Origin: Streptococcus oralis
GTDB taxonomy: Bacteria; Bacillota; Bacilli; Lactobacillales; Streptococcaceae
NCBI RefSeq assembly: GCF_024399415.1
Contig: NZ_CP029257.1
Coordinates: forward strand, 953,501 to 1,017,500
Length of the DNA: 64,000 nucleotides
Direction: 5' to 3'
Positions within the stretch are counted from its first letter, which is position 1. Each line of letters opens with the position of its first letter. Shown here piece after piece: positions 29,772 through 38,947 of this stretch. Below the pieces are notes generated by a model that was not told the DNA's origin, searched no databases, and saw only the letters and a program-made list of their open reading frames with translations. A program made the translations under genes and the position numbers.

Positions 29772-30314
29772 ATGCCTAGACCAAAAACAAAAGAGGAATT
29801 AGTGCTAGCCTCTAAGGAAAACTATGAAAAACTTAATCTCTTAATTTCTCAGCTAAGTGAAGAGGAGCTACAGACTCCTTTTGATTTTTCAAAAGACCAA
29901 AAGAAAAAAGAAGCTCACTGGAAAAGAGAGAAAAATCTACGGGATGTTCTAATCCATCTCTACGAATGGCATCAGTTACTTTTGAATTGGGTAGATTCTA
30001 ATCAAAAGGGTCATGAAAGACCTTTTCTCCCCGAACCTTATAATTGGAAAATTTATGGGGAAATGAATGTCGCTATTTGGAAGAAGCACCAGAAAACGTC
30101 TTTAGAAGAAGCGACTAGACTACTAGAGCAATCGCACGAAGAGGTTTTAGAGTTGATGGAAGGCTTCAGCAATGACGAATTGTTCACAAAAGGTATCTAT
30201 AAGTGGACGGGAGGGACAAGTCTAGGTTCCTACTTTGTCAGTAGTACCTCCAGTCACTATGACTGGGCTCTGAAAAAACTCAAAGCTCATCAGAGAAATT
30301 GTAAGAGTAGCTAG
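29772..30314 (+). CDS. ClbS/DfsB family four-helix-bundle protein (DUF1706)
   Basis: A 180-residue soluble helical protein starting MPRPKTKEELV, with LRDVLIHLYEWHQLLLNW (residues about 58-75) and a C-terminal SHYDWALKKLKAH, the DinB-like layout of the ClbS/DfsB family. ClbS is the colibactin self-resistance hydrolase, and other members are uncharacterised. An extended -10 (TGgTATAAT near 29714) and GAAGGGAG ribosome site precede it. No colibactin-like genes are present, so only a general stress or detoxification role can be guessed. Confidence 0.8.
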   Translation: MPRPKTKEELVLASKENYEKLNLLISQLSEEELQTPFDFSKDQKKKEAHWKREKNLRDVLIHLYEWHQLLLNWVDSNQKGHERPFLPEPYNWKIYGEMNVAIWKKHQKTSLEEATRLLEQSHEEVLELMEGFSNDELFTKGIYKWTGGTSLGSYFVSSTSSHYDWALKKLKAHQRNCKSS

Positions 30315-30609
30315 TTGAAGTGCTATTGAAATTCAGAAAAGGTTCTTCTAAGCTTCGAATAGCTTAGTTCTCGTGATTTTAGAGCTATTCTAGCTTTAGA
30401 ATCCTTCTAAAATTAAAATTTAGGGTTATCATAAACTTAGAATAGCACTAAAACATGTATATCAATGCAATTCTAAGTTTAGAATCACACTGATATTAAA
30501 GGGATTGAGCTGTTCGATGCTTAGAATAGCTTGATTCTGAGAAATGTTGACTAGAAAATGATTCGAATAGCTTTTTTTCTGATATAGGATAATAGATAGA
30601 GGTGAGATG
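30315..30609. repeat. non-coding region with repeated TTAGAATAGC-type motif
   Basis: About 295 bases carrying six or more copies, in both orientations, of a motif close to TTAGAATAGC (for example near 30354, 30381, 30436, 30471, 30520 and 30572). The clearest pair, AAACTTAGAATAGCA (30433-30447) and TGCAATTCTAAGTTT (30466-30480), can form a 15-bp hairpin with one mismatch. Purpose unknown. Confidence 0.55.
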
Positions 30610-31101
30610 ATGAACATACAAAAAGAGAAAGTTAGAAAAGAGTTGGTGTCCCTCTGTTTGGGAGAGTTCACGGCCGTCCTATCTATTTGGTTTTGTTTTT
30701 TCCTTTTGAAAAATCGGCTTGGTGATGTGAATAGTCTAGTCACCATTCTCTATCCTCTGTCTTTACTGACATTTATATTGCTTCAAGGTTCAATCTATTG
30801 GGCGATTTTGATTAGAAGACTCTCGAAACCTCAGTTCGGAAGCGCTAGTGTCCCCAAACTATATAGTGGTTTCAGAATACTAGACCTTGTTTTACTTATT
30901 TCAGGCTTTCCTTTTATTGTCTGGAACACGCAAAGTGTCCAAGTGGCTGTCTTAGCCACGTTGATAGAGTTTTTTGCCCTTATCGAATGGCTTAATTACT
31001 ACATTGTACGCCTATCTTATAGTTTGAACCCGCTTGTTTTATGGAAAAGAATTGCCAAGGGAAAACTTGAAAAAAGCAGAATAGCTAAGGAGTTGGGGTA
31101 G
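30610..31101 (+). CDS. four-helix membrane protein of unknown function
   Basis: A 163-residue protein with four hydrophobic helices (ELVSLCLGEFTAVLSIWFCF, SLLTFILLQGSIYWAILI, LDLVLLISGFPFIVW, VAVLATLIEFFALIEW) separated by basic loops and a basic C-terminus. I do not recognise the family. AGAGGTGAG precedes two adjacent ATG codons; 30610 is better spaced than 30607. The region upstream is full of short inverted repeats. Confidence 0.65.
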   Translation: MNIQKEKVRKELVSLCLGEFTAVLSIWFCFFLLKNRLGDVNSLVTILYPLSLLTFILLQGSIYWAILIRRLSKPQFGSASVPKLYSGFRILDLVLLISGFPFIVWNTQSVQVAVLATLIEFFALIEWLNYYIVRLSYSLNPLVLWKRIAKGKLEKSRIAKELG

Positions 31102-31187
31102 GGGTGAATGAATGTATGTTTTAGATACTATCAATATAAAACTTTAGTTGACGTTAAATAATATTAAAAATGAATAGGAGAATATCC

Positions 31188-31604
31188 ATGTCTGTAGGGT
31201 TAATGGTTGGTTATAATTGGTGGACTATAGGAGAAGGGAGTCTTTTTAATTCATTCTTTTCGACTATTTATGTTCGCTTAGAGAATAATGAGTGGGGAAG
31301 TAGATACCCAGTAATAATGAATAAGCTTTACTGGGGAGATGTTCCTTTTGAATCTGTTGAAAGAGGAATAGCTGAGTTGGTATCTATCCAAGAGGAGTTG
31401 AAAAAATTTCTCCCTCAGGATGTTATATGGGATTTTGAAGATTTGTCACTCACTCCTCCTTGGGGAAATAATATCGCAGAGCATATAACAAATTTATCGC
31501 ATTATTTCATAACGAGTTCCGGAAAAGATTTATTCGAAGTTTTGCTGACTAGTTTTAGATTTGCACTTGAGCACGGTCAAAATGTGAGTGTAAAAAGTAT
31601 TTGA
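31188..31604 (+). CDS. Imm70-like immunity protein, orphan
   Basis: A 138-residue soluble protein with the features I associate with immunity protein family 70: GLMVGYNWW near the start, SFFSTIYVRLENNEWGSRYPVIMNKLY, a helix with AELVSIQEELKKF, then PPWGNNIAEHITNLSHYFITSSGKDLFEVL. Such proteins neutralise polymorphic toxins. No toxin gene is adjacent, so it would be an orphan that protects against neighbours. AGGAG 8 bases before ATG 31188 decides the start over the ATG at 31170. Family assignment is from memory of the motif pattern. Confidence 0.65.
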   Translation: MSVGLMVGYNWWTIGEGSLFNSFFSTIYVRLENNEWGSRYPVIMNKLYWGDVPFESVERGIAELVSIQEELKKFLPQDVIWDFEDLSLTPPWGNNIAEHITNLSHYFITSSGKDLFEVLLTSFRFALEHGQNVSVKSI

Positions 31605-31670
31605 AACTCAATAAATCAAAGGTTCATTTATGCTATAATGTTCTTAATGAATTTTCAGAAAGGAAACTCA

Positions 31671-32363
31671 ATGCCCTACAAATTTCTACTCTTCGATCTT
31701 GACCATACTCTTCTTGATTTTGATGCTGCTGAGGATGTGGCTTTGACGCAACTTCTAAAGGAAGAAGGAGTTGCGGACATTCAAGCCTATAAAGACTATT
31801 ACGTTCCTATGAACAAGGCTCTCTGGAAGGACTTGGAGCAAAAGAAAATCAGTAAACAAGAACTGGTTAACACGCGCTTTTCTCGTTTATTTGCTCATTT
31901 TGGACAGGAAAAAGACGGTAGGTTACTTGCCCAGCGTTACCAATTTTACTTAGCCCAACAGGGACAAACTCTTTCGGGTGCTCATGAACTCTTGGACAGC
32001 CTCATCGAACGTGATTATGACTTGTATGCTGCGACAAATGGCATTACTGCCATTCAGACAGGTCGTCGGGCTCAATCAGGTCTGGCTCCCTATTTCAACC
32101 AAGTCTTTATCTCTGAACAGTTGCAAACGCAAAAACCTGATGCACTATTCTATGAAAAAATCGGTCAGCAGATTGCAGGATTTGATAAAGAAAAGACGCT
32201 GATGATTGGAGATTCCCTAACAGCTGATATTCAAGGTGGCAATAATGCTGGAATTGATACTATCTGGTACAACCCTCATTATCTGGAAAACAAGACGCAA
32301 GCCCAGCCGACTTATGAAGTCCATTCTTACCAAGACTTGCTGGATTGTTTAGATGCTATGTAG
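31671..32363 (+). CDS. YjjG-type HAD nucleotidase
   Basis: A 230-residue HAD phosphatase. Motif I DLDHTLLDF at residues about 9-17, a helical cap, motif II AATNG, conserved lysine in QKPDALFYEK, and motif III MIGDSLTADIQGG. This matches the YjjG/YfnB group, which dephosphorylates non-canonical pyrimidine nucleotides and so keeps mutagenic bases out of DNA. That fits with ung and mutX just downstream. I start at ATG 31671 behind AAAGGAA; a frame from 31638 runs through the -10 box (TGcTATAAT near 31628). Confidence 0.85.
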   Translation: MPYKFLLFDLDHTLLDFDAAEDVALTQLLKEEGVADIQAYKDYYVPMNKALWKDLEQKKISKQELVNTRFSRLFAHFGQEKDGRLLAQRYQFYLAQQGQTLSGAHELLDSLIERDYDLYAATNGITAIQTGRRAQSGLAPYFNQVFISEQLQTQKPDALFYEKIGQQIAGFDKEKTLMIGDSLTADIQGGNNAGIDTIWYNPHYLENKTQAQPTYEVHSYQDLLDCLDAM

Positions 32364-32386
32364 TGCTTTTCCTAAGAGGGGATGAT

Positions 32387-32680
32387 ATGGAAACTAAAGT
32401 CATTGAAGAGATTGATAACTTACTAAACCTCATCGAGCAGTATCAGTTAAAAGGTGTGGTTGCTCAAGTAAATTCGTTAAAAGAGTTAAAGTATATCATA
32501 AGCAATCATATAGAGTTAAGTACTCGAGAGAAGATGAATATTCACTATTCACTCTTTCTTCCTAGGGGTGGCTTATCTGAGCTCTACTATATGGACGCTA
32601 ATTTTGAACGGATGATGTCTGTAAATAATCAACTTTCCTATGCTATTGAAACAATCGAAAAGTTTTTAATGGCTGATTGA
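32387..32680 (+). CDS. small hypothetical protein
   Basis: A 97-residue helical protein with two helices (KVIEEIDNLLNLIEQYQ and VNNQLSYAIETIEKFL) flanking a conserved-looking middle HYSLFLPRGGLSELYYMDAN. I do not recognise the family with certainty; similar small proteins occur as orphan immunity-type genes in streptococci. AGAGGGG 6 bases before ATG 32387 sets the start, 23 bases after the YjjG stop, so it may be co-transcribed with it. A terminator follows at 32738. Confidence 0.6.
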   Translation: METKVIEEIDNLLNLIEQYQLKGVVAQVNSLKELKYIISNHIELSTREKMNIHYSLFLPRGGLSELYYMDANFERMMSVNNQLSYAIETIEKFLMAD

Positions 32681-32737
32681 TACTGTGAATACTAATGTCA
32701 AATATTAGGATCAATAACAGTATATATAAGAACTGTA

Positions 32738-32764
32738 AAAAGTGGTTTAGATAGCCACTTTTTG
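32738..32764 (+). terminator. terminator before ung
   Basis: Stem AAAAAGTGG / CCACTTTTT; it is followed immediately by a TATAAT (32767-32772), the probable -10 of ung. Confidence 0.65.
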
Positions 32765-32799
32765 CTATAATAGAGGCAGTAAAAACGAAGGAGTTGGCG

Positions 32800-33453
32800 A
32801 TGCAACACTCATCTTGGCATGCTTTGATTAAGGAGCGATTACCTGAGGGTTATTTTGGGAAAATCAATCAGTTTATGGAGCAGATCTATGCCCAGGGAAT
32901 TGTTTATCCACCTAAGGAAAAGGTTTTTCAGGCTCTCTTGACTACTCCTCTGGAAGAAGTTAAGGTGGTGATTCTGGGGCAGGATCCTTATCACGGGCCA
33001 GGTCAGGCGCAGGGCTTGAGTTTTTCGGTTCCAGATGCTATTCCAGCCCCGCCATCCTTGCAAAATATCTTGAAAGAATTAGGAGATGATGTTGGCGTTA
33101 AGGAATCCCATGATTTGACAGCTTGGGCTGAGCAAGGAGTCTTGCTTCTTAATGCTTGTTTGACGGTTCCTGCTGGTCAGGCCAATGGTCATGCTGGGCA
33201 GATATGGGAGCCTTTTACGGATGCTGTGATTCGGGTGGTCAATGATCTGGACAGGCCAGTCGTTTTTGTACTCTGGGGAGCCTATGCACGTAAGAAGAAG
33301 GCCCTGGTTACCAATCCTCATCACTTGATTATTGAATCAGCTCACCCAAGTCCTTTATCTGTTTACAGAGGATTTTGGGGTTCCAAGCCTTTTTCTAAGG
33401 CCAATGCATTCTTAAGAGAGACAGGACAAGAGCCAATCGATTGGCTTAGATAA
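32800..33453 (+). CDS. ung: uracil-DNA glycosylase
   Basis: Removes uracil from DNA in base-excision repair. The 217-residue protein has the water-activating motif [13 protein letters not shown] (residues about 62-74), uracil-binding LLLNACLTV, and the DNA-intercalation loop [11 protein letters not shown]. Start at ATG 32800 behind AAGGAG; a TTG two codons earlier is less likely. It is the first gene of a run ung-mutX-pyrC with only 9 and 12 bases between genes. Confidence 0.95.
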   Translation: MQHSSWHALIKERLPEGYFGKINQFMEQIYAQGIVYPPKEKVFQALLTTPLEEVKVVILGQDPYHGPGQAQGLSFSVPDAIPAPPSLQNILKELGDDVGVKESHDLTAWAEQGVLLLNACLTVPAGQANGHAGQIWEPFTDAVIRVVNDLDRPVVFVLWGAYARKKKALVTNPHHLIIESAHPSPLSVYRGFWGSKPFSKANAFLRETGQEPIDWLR

Positions 33454-33462
33454 GGAGAGAAT

Positions 33463-33927
33463 ATGCCTCAGTTAGCGACGATTTGCTACATTGATAACGG
33501 AAAAGAACTGCTCATGCTCCATCGTAATAAGAAGCCTAATGATGTCCATGAAGGCAAATGGATTGGTGTGGGTGGTAAGCTAGAGCGAGGAGAGACACCT
33601 CAGGAATGCGCAGCGCGTGAAATCCTCGAAGAAACAGGGCTCAAAGCCAAGCCAGTACTTAAAGGTGTTATCACTTTTCCTGAATTTACGCCAGATTTAG
33701 ACTGGTACACCTATGTTTTTAAGGTGACAGAGTTCGAGGGTGACTTGATTGACTGCAATGAGGGGACCTTAGAATGGGTTCCCTATGATGAAGTCTTAAG
33801 CAAGCCAACTTGGGAGGGTGATCACACCTTTGTTGAGTGGCTTTTAGAGGACAAACCCTTCTTTTCAGCCAAGTTTGTTTATGATGGGGATAAATTGTTG
33901 GATACCCAAGTTGATTTCTATGAATAA
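33463..33927 (+). CDS. mutX: NUDIX hydrolase, 8-oxo-dGTP diphosphatase type
   Basis: A 154-residue NUDIX protein with box GGKLERGETPQECAAREI followed by LEEETGL-type residues (the Gx5Ex7REUxEExGU pattern, residues about 37-59). The pneumococcal homologue MutX hydrolyses 8-oxo-dGTP and prevents A-to-C mutations. Genes ung upstream and the HAD nucleotidase further up make this a nucleotide-sanitising and DNA repair cluster. AAGGAGAGAAT precedes the ATG. Confidence 0.88.
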   Translation: MPQLATICYIDNGKELLMLHRNKKPNDVHEGKWIGVGGKLERGETPQECAAREILEETGLKAKPVLKGVITFPEFTPDLDWYTYVFKVTEFEGDLIDCNEGTLEWVPYDEVLSKPTWEGDHTFVEWLLEDKPFFSAKFVYDGDKLLDTQVDFYE

Positions 33928-33939
33928 AGGAGAAAGCAG

Positions 33940-35208
33940 ATGCTACTAATCAAAAATGGTCGTGTAATGGATCCCAAGTCTGGTTTGGATCAAGTGTGTG
34001 ATATTTTAGTCCAAGATGGAAAAATTGTCAACATTGCCCCTGAAATCAAGGAAGAAGGAGCAGAGGTGCTTGATGCTACTGGTCTTGTAGTTGCGCCTGG
34101 ACTAGTCGATATCCATGTTCATTTCCGTGAACCTGGTCAGACCCACAAGGAGGACATCCATACTGGGGCATTAGCGGCTGCTGCAGGTGGTTTTACAACG
34201 GTTGTTATGATGGCTAATACCAGTCCAACCATCTCGGATGTGGAAACTCTTCAAGAAGTTCTACAGTCAGCTGCCAAGGAACAAATCAATGTCAAGACGG
34301 TTGCGACCATTACTAAGAATTTTAATGGCCAAGACTTGACAGACTTTAAGGCACTTTTGGAAGCTGGAGCCGTTGGTTTTTCTGATGACGGTATTCCGCT
34401 TGAGAGCAGTAAAGTGGTCAAGGAAGCCATGGAAGAAGCTAAAAAACTTAATACCTTTATCTGCCTTCATGAGGAAGATCCAGGTTTGAATGGGATTCTT
34501 GGATTTAACGAAAACATTGCTAAAGAATATTTCCATATCTGTGGAGCGACAGGAGTGGCAGAATACGCTATGATTGCGCGTGATGTTATGATTGCCTATG
34601 CAACCAAGGCCCATGTTCACATCCAGCATTTGTCTAAGGAGGAAAGTGTCAAGGTAGTGGAATTCGCTCAAGGTTTGGGAGCGCAAGTCACAGCAGAAGT
34701 AGCGCCACAGCATTTCTCTAAGACAGAAGCACTTCTCTTGACTCAAGGTAGTAATGCTAAAATGAATCCTCCGCTTCGTTTGGAGTCAGATCGTCGTGCC
34801 GTTATCGAAGGTCTCAAGTCAGGTGTTATCACAGTTATCGCAACGGACCACGCGCCTCACCATGCAGACGAGAAAAATGTAGAAGATATCACTAAAGCAC
34901 CATCTGGTATGACAGGTTTGGAAACCTCTCTTTCTCTTGGTTTGACTTATTTGGTGGAAGCTGGTGAGCTAAGCTTGATGGAATTGCTTGAAAAAATGAC
35001 TGTCAATCCAGCCAAACTTTACAACTTTGAAGCTGGTTACTTGGCTGAGAATGGTCCAGCGGATATCACTATCTTTGATGCTAAGGCTGACCGCCTTGTG
35101 GATTCAAACTTTGCTTCAAAATCAGCTAATTCTCCATTTATTGGTGAAACTTTAAAAGGGCAGGTTAAATATACCATTTGTAAGGGACAAATCGTCTATC
35201 AAAACTAG
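33940..35208 (+). CDS. pyrC: dihydroorotase
   Basis: Third step of pyrimidine synthesis: closes carbamoyl-aspartate to dihydroorotate. The 422-residue amidohydrolase has zinc ligands in [16 protein letters not shown] (residues about 58-73), the metal-bridging region, [10 protein letters not shown], and catalytic Asp in [12 protein letters not shown]. The C-terminal part forms the beta sandwich. It is 12 bases after mutX and probably in the same transcript; no PyrR-type attenuator is visible in front. Confidence 0.95.
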   Translation: MLLIKNGRVMDPKSGLDQVCDILVQDGKIVNIAPEIKEEGAEVLDATGLVVAPGLVDIHVHFREPGQTHKEDIHTGALAAAAGGFTTVVMMANTSPTISDVETLQEVLQSAAKEQINVKTVATITKNFNGQDLTDFKALLEAGAVGFSDDGIPLESSKVVKEAMEEAKKLNTFICLHEEDPGLNGILGFNENIAKEYFHICGATGVAEYAMIARDVMIAYATKAHVHIQHLSKEESVKVVEFAQGLGAQVTAEVAPQHFSKTEALLLTQGSNAKMNPPLRLESDRRAVIEGLKSGVITVIATDHAPHHADEKNVEDITKAPSGMTGLETSLSLGLTYLVEAGELSLMELLEKMTVNPAKLYNFEAGYLAENGPADITIFDAKADRLVDSNFASKSANSPFIGETLKGQVKYTICKGQIVYQN

Positions 35209-35249
35209 ATGGGATTCTGCTCTGAAAATGATAAGAATAGAGAGCGTAT

Positions 35250-36590
35250 ATGTATCCAACCCATCAATTTAAAGATAAGTTTGTCTTATTTCTTAAGATA
35301 TTTTTTCCTATCCTGATTTATCAGTTTGCCAATTATTCTGCCTCATTTGTTGATACAACCATGACTGGGCAGTACAATACCATGGACTTGGCAGGAGTAT
35401 CAACTGCAACGAGTCTATGGAATCCTTTCTTTACTTTTTTAACAGGGATTGTTTCGGCCATGGTTCCCATCATAGGCCATCATCTGGGACGGGGCAAAAA
35501 GGAAGAAGTGGCATCTGACTTTTATCAATTCATCTACTTAGCTTTCGGACTGTCTTTGGTCTTGCTTGGCATGGTAGTATTCTTAGCACCGCCTGTCTTA
35601 AATCATATCGGGCTAGAAGCTCAAGTAGCGGCAGTTGCAGTTACTTATCTTTGGTACCTTTCTATCGGGATTATTCCCTTGTTGCTTTTTAGTGTCATTC
35701 GGTCTTTGTTAGATTCTCTTGGTTTGACCAAACTATCTATGTATCTCATGCTCCTATTACTTCCGCTCAATAGTGGTTTTAACTATCTCTTGATATATGG
35801 AGCCCTTGGTTTTCCAGAGCTTGGTGGCGCAGGAGCAGGGCTAGGAACTTCTCTAGCCTATTGGGTTTTATTAGGGATTTCTCTTCTTGTTTTGTTCAAA
35901 CAAAAAAGATTAAAAGCGCTACATCTTGAAAAACGGATTCCACTCAATGTAGATAAAATCAAGGAAGGTGTTCGGCTAGGTCTACCAATCGGGGGAACCG
36001 TCTTTGCTGAAGTAGCTATCTTTTCTGTGGTTGGACTAATCATGGCTAAGTTTTCATCGCTCATCATCGCCAGTCACCAGTCAGCTATGAACTTTTCCAG
36101 CCTCATGTACGCTTTTCCTATGAGTATTTCCTCTGCTATGGCGATTGTTGTGTCTTACGAGGTGGGGGCCAAACGTTTTGAGGATGCAAAAACCTATGCT
36201 TGTCTGGGGAGAGTAACCGCCCTTATTTTTGCAGGTCTTACCCTATCCTTTCTCTACATTTTTAGAGATCGTGTAGCAAGTTTATATGGAAATGACCCTC
36301 AGTTCATTGAAACAACTGCTGTATTTCTAACCTACAGTCTCTTTTTCCAATTAGCTGATACCTTTGCGGCTCCGCTCCAAGGAATTTTAAGAGGGTATAA
36401 GGACACTATCGTTCCTTTCTATCTTGGCCTAATCGGATATTGGGGAGTAGCGATACCACTAGGATATCTACTAGATCAAGTAACTGACTTAGGGGCATTT
36501 GCCTACTGGATTGGGTTAATTGCCAGCTTGATTGTTTCTGGTTGTTTGTATCAATGGCGTTTGAAAACCGTAATGAAAAGATTGAGCTAA
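35250..36590 (+). CDS. MATE-family efflux transporter
   Basis: A 446-residue membrane protein with 12 hydrophobic segments in two homologous halves, characteristic of MATE (NorM/DinF-like) sodium- or proton-driven drug exporters. Landmarks are SFVDTTMTGQYNTMDLAGVS in helix 1-2 and the second-half repeat RLGLPIGGTVFAEVAIFSVVGLIMA. It lies 41 bases after pyrC without a terminator between, so it could be read through from the ung cluster. Substrate unknown. The ribosome site is weak. Confidence 0.88.
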   Translation: MYPTHQFKDKFVLFLKIFFPILIYQFANYSASFVDTTMTGQYNTMDLAGVSTATSLWNPFFTFLTGIVSAMVPIIGHHLGRGKKEEVASDFYQFIYLAFGLSLVLLGMVVFLAPPVLNHIGLEAQVAAVAVTYLWYLSIGIIPLLLFSVIRSLLDSLGLTKLSMYLMLLLLPLNSGFNYLLIYGALGFPELGGAGAGLGTSLAYWVLLGISLLVLFKQKRLKALHLEKRIPLNVDKIKEGVRLGLPIGGTVFAEVAIFSVVGLIMAKFSSLIIASHQSAMNFSSLMYAFPMSISSAMAIVVSYEVGAKRFEDAKTYACLGRVTALIFAGLTLSFLYIFRDRVASLYGNDPQFIETTAVFLTYSLFFQLADTFAAPLQGILRGYKDTIVPFYLGLIGYWGVAIPLGYLLDQVTDLGAFAYWIGLIASLIVSGCLYQWRLKTVMKRLS

Positions 36591-36645
36591 TTTTAAGAAA
36601 TTATCCTGAAAAACAACTTTGTGAAAAAATGCTCTAACTAGAGAG

Positions 36646-36676
36646 AATCCCTGTTTTAACAGGGGTTTATTTTTTA
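36646..36676 (+). terminator. terminator of the MATE gene
   Basis: Stem AATCCCTGTT / AACAGGGGTT with one G-T pair and a T-rich tail. Confidence 0.75.
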
Positions 36677-36705
36677 ACCTTGTGAAATTTTATTAGCCAT
36701 ATACT

Positions 36706-36734
36706 TTGACAGTGTATACTAAAAAAGGTAAAAT
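36706..36734 (+). promoter_or_regulatory. promoter of the pyruvate dehydrogenase operon
   Basis: Consensus TTGACA (36706-36711), 17-base spacer, TAAAAT (36729-36734). Confidence 0.8.
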
Positions 36735-36768
36735 AGTAAGGTAAGAACAAAGTTAGAAAGGCAAGATT

Positions 36769-37737
36769 ATGTCAACTTTAGATAAGAATCTTTTGCTAGA
36801 GATGTTCCGTAAGATGGAAGAAATCCGTCGCATGGACTTAAAAATTGCTCAGTTAGTGAAAAAGGGGAAAGTTCCCGGTATGACTCACTTTTCTGTCGGA
36901 GAGGAAGCAGCTAACGTCGGAGCGATGCTGGCTCTTAATCCAGATGATCTGATTACCTCAAATCACCGTGGACACGGGCAAGCTATTGCCAAAGGGATTG
37001 ACCTCAACGGAATGATGGCTGAAATCCTTGGAAAATACACTGGAACCTGTAAAGGAAAAGGTGGTTCTATGCACATCGCCGACTTAGATGCTGGGAACCT
37101 CGGTGCCAATGGTATCGTTGGTGGTGGTATGGGAATCGCTGTCGGTGCAGCCCTCAGTCAGCAAATGCAGAACACTGGAAAAATTGTCGTCTGCTTCTTT
37201 GGAGATGGTGCGACTAACGAAGGTGTTTTCCACGAAGCAGTGAACATGGCTTCTATTTGGAAACTTCCTGTTATTTTCTACTGCATTAACAACGGTTATG
37301 GAATTTCTGCGGATATCAAGAAAATGACCAATGTGGAGCATATCCATCAACGTAGTGCGGCATATGGAATTCCTGGAATGTTTATCGAAGATGGAAACAA
37401 CGTCATCGATGTTTATGAAGGATTTAAGAAAGCTGTAGACCATGTTCGTGGCGACAATGGCCCAGTCTTGATTGAAAGTGTCACTTATCGTTGGCTTGGT
37501 CACTCATCATCTGACCCTGGTAAATATCGTACGCGTGAAGAAGTGGAATTGTGGAAACAAAAAGACCCAATCGAAAATCTTCGTAACTACCTCATTGAAA
37601 ACAATATTGCAAGTGCAGAAGAATTGGAAGAAATTCAAGCACAAGTCAAGGAAGCAGTAGAAGCTTCTGTTAAATTTGCAGAAGAAAGCCCATTCCCACC
37701 ACTAGAATCAGCATTTGAAGATATTTACGCAGACTAA
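36769..37737 (+). CDS. acoA: pyruvate/acetoin dehydrogenase E1 component, alpha subunit
   Basis: With AcoB this thiamine diphosphate enzyme decarboxylates pyruvate (or acetoin) and passes the acyl unit to lipoamide. The 322-residue protein has the ThDP/magnesium motif GDGATNEGVFHEAVNMASIWKLPVIF-type region (residues about 147-172, GDG...NN) and the phosphorylation-loop-like YRWLGHSSSDPGKYR. It opens the operon behind a near-consensus promoter and AGAAAGG ribosome site. Streptococcal annotation calls the cluster aco, but with lplA at its end it probably serves as the cell's pyruvate dehydrogenase. Confidence 0.92.
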   Translation: MSTLDKNLLLEMFRKMEEIRRMDLKIAQLVKKGKVPGMTHFSVGEEAANVGAMLALNPDDLITSNHRGHGQAIAKGIDLNGMMAEILGKYTGTCKGKGGSMHIADLDAGNLGANGIVGGGMGIAVGAALSQQMQNTGKIVVCFFGDGATNEGVFHEAVNMASIWKLPVIFYCINNGYGISADIKKMTNVEHIHQRSAAYGIPGMFIEDGNNVIDVYEGFKKAVDHVRGDNGPVLIESVTYRWLGHSSSDPGKYRTREEVELWKQKDPIENLRNYLIENNIASAEELEEIQAQVKEAVEASVKFAEESPFPPLESAFEDIYAD

Positions 37738-37753
37738 GGAGAAAGAGATAAAA

Positions 37754-38746
37754 ATGGAAACAAAAACAATGTCGTTCCGTGACACCATTATCCTTGCTAT
37801 GTCTGAGGAAATGCGTCGCGATGAAAATGTATTCTTGATGGGAGAAGACGTCGGTGTCTTCGGAGGAGACTTCGGAACTTCTGTTGGAATGCTTGAAGAA
37901 TTTGGTCCAGAACGTGTTCGTGACTGTCCGATTTCTGAAGCTGCCATCTCAGGTGCAGCAGCAGGAGCAGCCATGACAGGACTTCGCCCAATCGTTGATA
38001 TGACCTTTATGGATTTCTCTGTTATTGCCATGGACAATATCGTCAACCAAGCTGCTAAAACACGCTATATGTTCGGTGGTAAAGGTCAGGTTCCAATGAC
38101 AGTTCGATGCGCAGCTGGTAACGGAGTTGGTTCTGCCGCTCAGCACTCGCAATCACTAGAGTCTTGGTTCACTCACATTCCAGGACTTAAGGTTGTAGCT
38201 CCAGGTACACCTGCTGACATGAAAGGACTGCTCAAGTCTTCTATCCGTGATAACAACCCTGTTATCATCCTTGAGTACAAGTCAGAATTTAACCAAAAAG
38301 GGGAAGTGCCAGTTGATCCAGACTACACAATTCCACTTGGGGTAGGGGAAATCAAACGTGAAGGTACAGATGTAACAGTTGTTACTTATGGAAAAATGCT
38401 TCGCCGTGTGGTTCAAGCTGCTGAAGAATTAGCAGAAGAGGGAATTTCAGTTGAAATTGTGGACCCACGTACCCTCGTTCCGCTTGATAAGGATATCATC
38501 ATTAACTCAGTGAAGAAGACTGGTAAGGTGGTGCTTGTCAACGATGCTCACAAGACAAGTGGCTATATCGGAGAGATTTCAGCTATTATTTCAGAATCAG
38601 AAGCATTTGATTATCTAGACGCACCAATCCGCCGTTGCGCCGGAGAAGATGTGCCAATGCCTTACGCGCAAAACCTTGAAAATGCAATGATTCCAACAGT
38701 TGAAAGCATCAAAGATGCAATCCGTAAGACTTATAACAAAGAATGA
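37754..38746 (+). CDS. acoB: pyruvate/acetoin dehydrogenase E1 component, beta subunit
   Basis: A 330-residue transketolase-like beta subunit that completes the ThDP site with AcoA. It shows EDVGVFGG (residues about 29-36, with the catalytic glutamate nearby), the pyrimidine-binding domain and the C-terminal transketolase domain (VVTYGKMLRRVVQAAEEL...DPRTLVPLD). I use ATG 37754, 12 bases behind AAGGAG, instead of the earlier in-frame ATG at 37715 inside acoA. After it the operon is interrupted by 554 bases of folded repeats before acoC. Confidence 0.93.
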   Translation: METKTMSFRDTIILAMSEEMRRDENVFLMGEDVGVFGGDFGTSVGMLEEFGPERVRDCPISEAAISGAAAGAAMTGLRPIVDMTFMDFSVIAMDNIVNQAAKTRYMFGGKGQVPMTVRCAAGNGVGSAAQHSQSLESWFTHIPGLKVVAPGTPADMKGLLKSSIRDNNPVIILEYKSEFNQKGEVPVDPDYTIPLGVGEIKREGTDVTVVTYGKMLRRVVQAAEELAEEGISVEIVDPRTLVPLDKDIIINSVKKTGKVVLVNDAHKTSGYIGEISAIISESEAFDYLDAPIRRCAGEDVPMPYAQNLENAMIPTVESIKDAIRKTYNKE

Positions 38747-38792
38747 TATCACATAAATTAAATTATGTAAAATTTTATTTTTTTAACTTTAG

Positions 38793-38947
38793 TAACTTGA
38801 GTTATGTTTTGTATCCAAGTTGTATATAAAGTTGCGACAGTTTTTTGACGAATCGATCATATTCGACAAAAAACTTAGTAAGTCTACTAGGTTGACCGCC
38901 TAATAGCGGCAACCGTAATAACTTGAGACGCGTTTCGTATCCAAGTT
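38793..38947 (+). repeat. structured element bounded by 29-base direct repeats
   Basis: Direct repeats of TAACTTGAG-N9-GTATCCAAGTT at 38793-38821 and 38919-38947 (each can also form an AACTTG / CAAGTT hairpin). Between them are two strong hairpins: AGTTTTTTGACGAAT / ATTCGACAAAAAACT (38839-38853, 38861-38875) and GGTTGACCGC / GCGGCAACC (38890-38899, 38906-38914). Confidence 0.6.

Noticed and set aside
28731-30314. Biosynthetic gene cluster around the BtrH-like and ClbS-like genes
   Set aside because: No carrier protein, synthetase or other tailoring genes are nearby; each gene has its own promoter and terminator.
30462-30746. 94-codon minus-strand frame across the motif cluster
   Set aside because: Overlaps the start of the membrane-protein gene and the repeat region; no ribosome site or domain.
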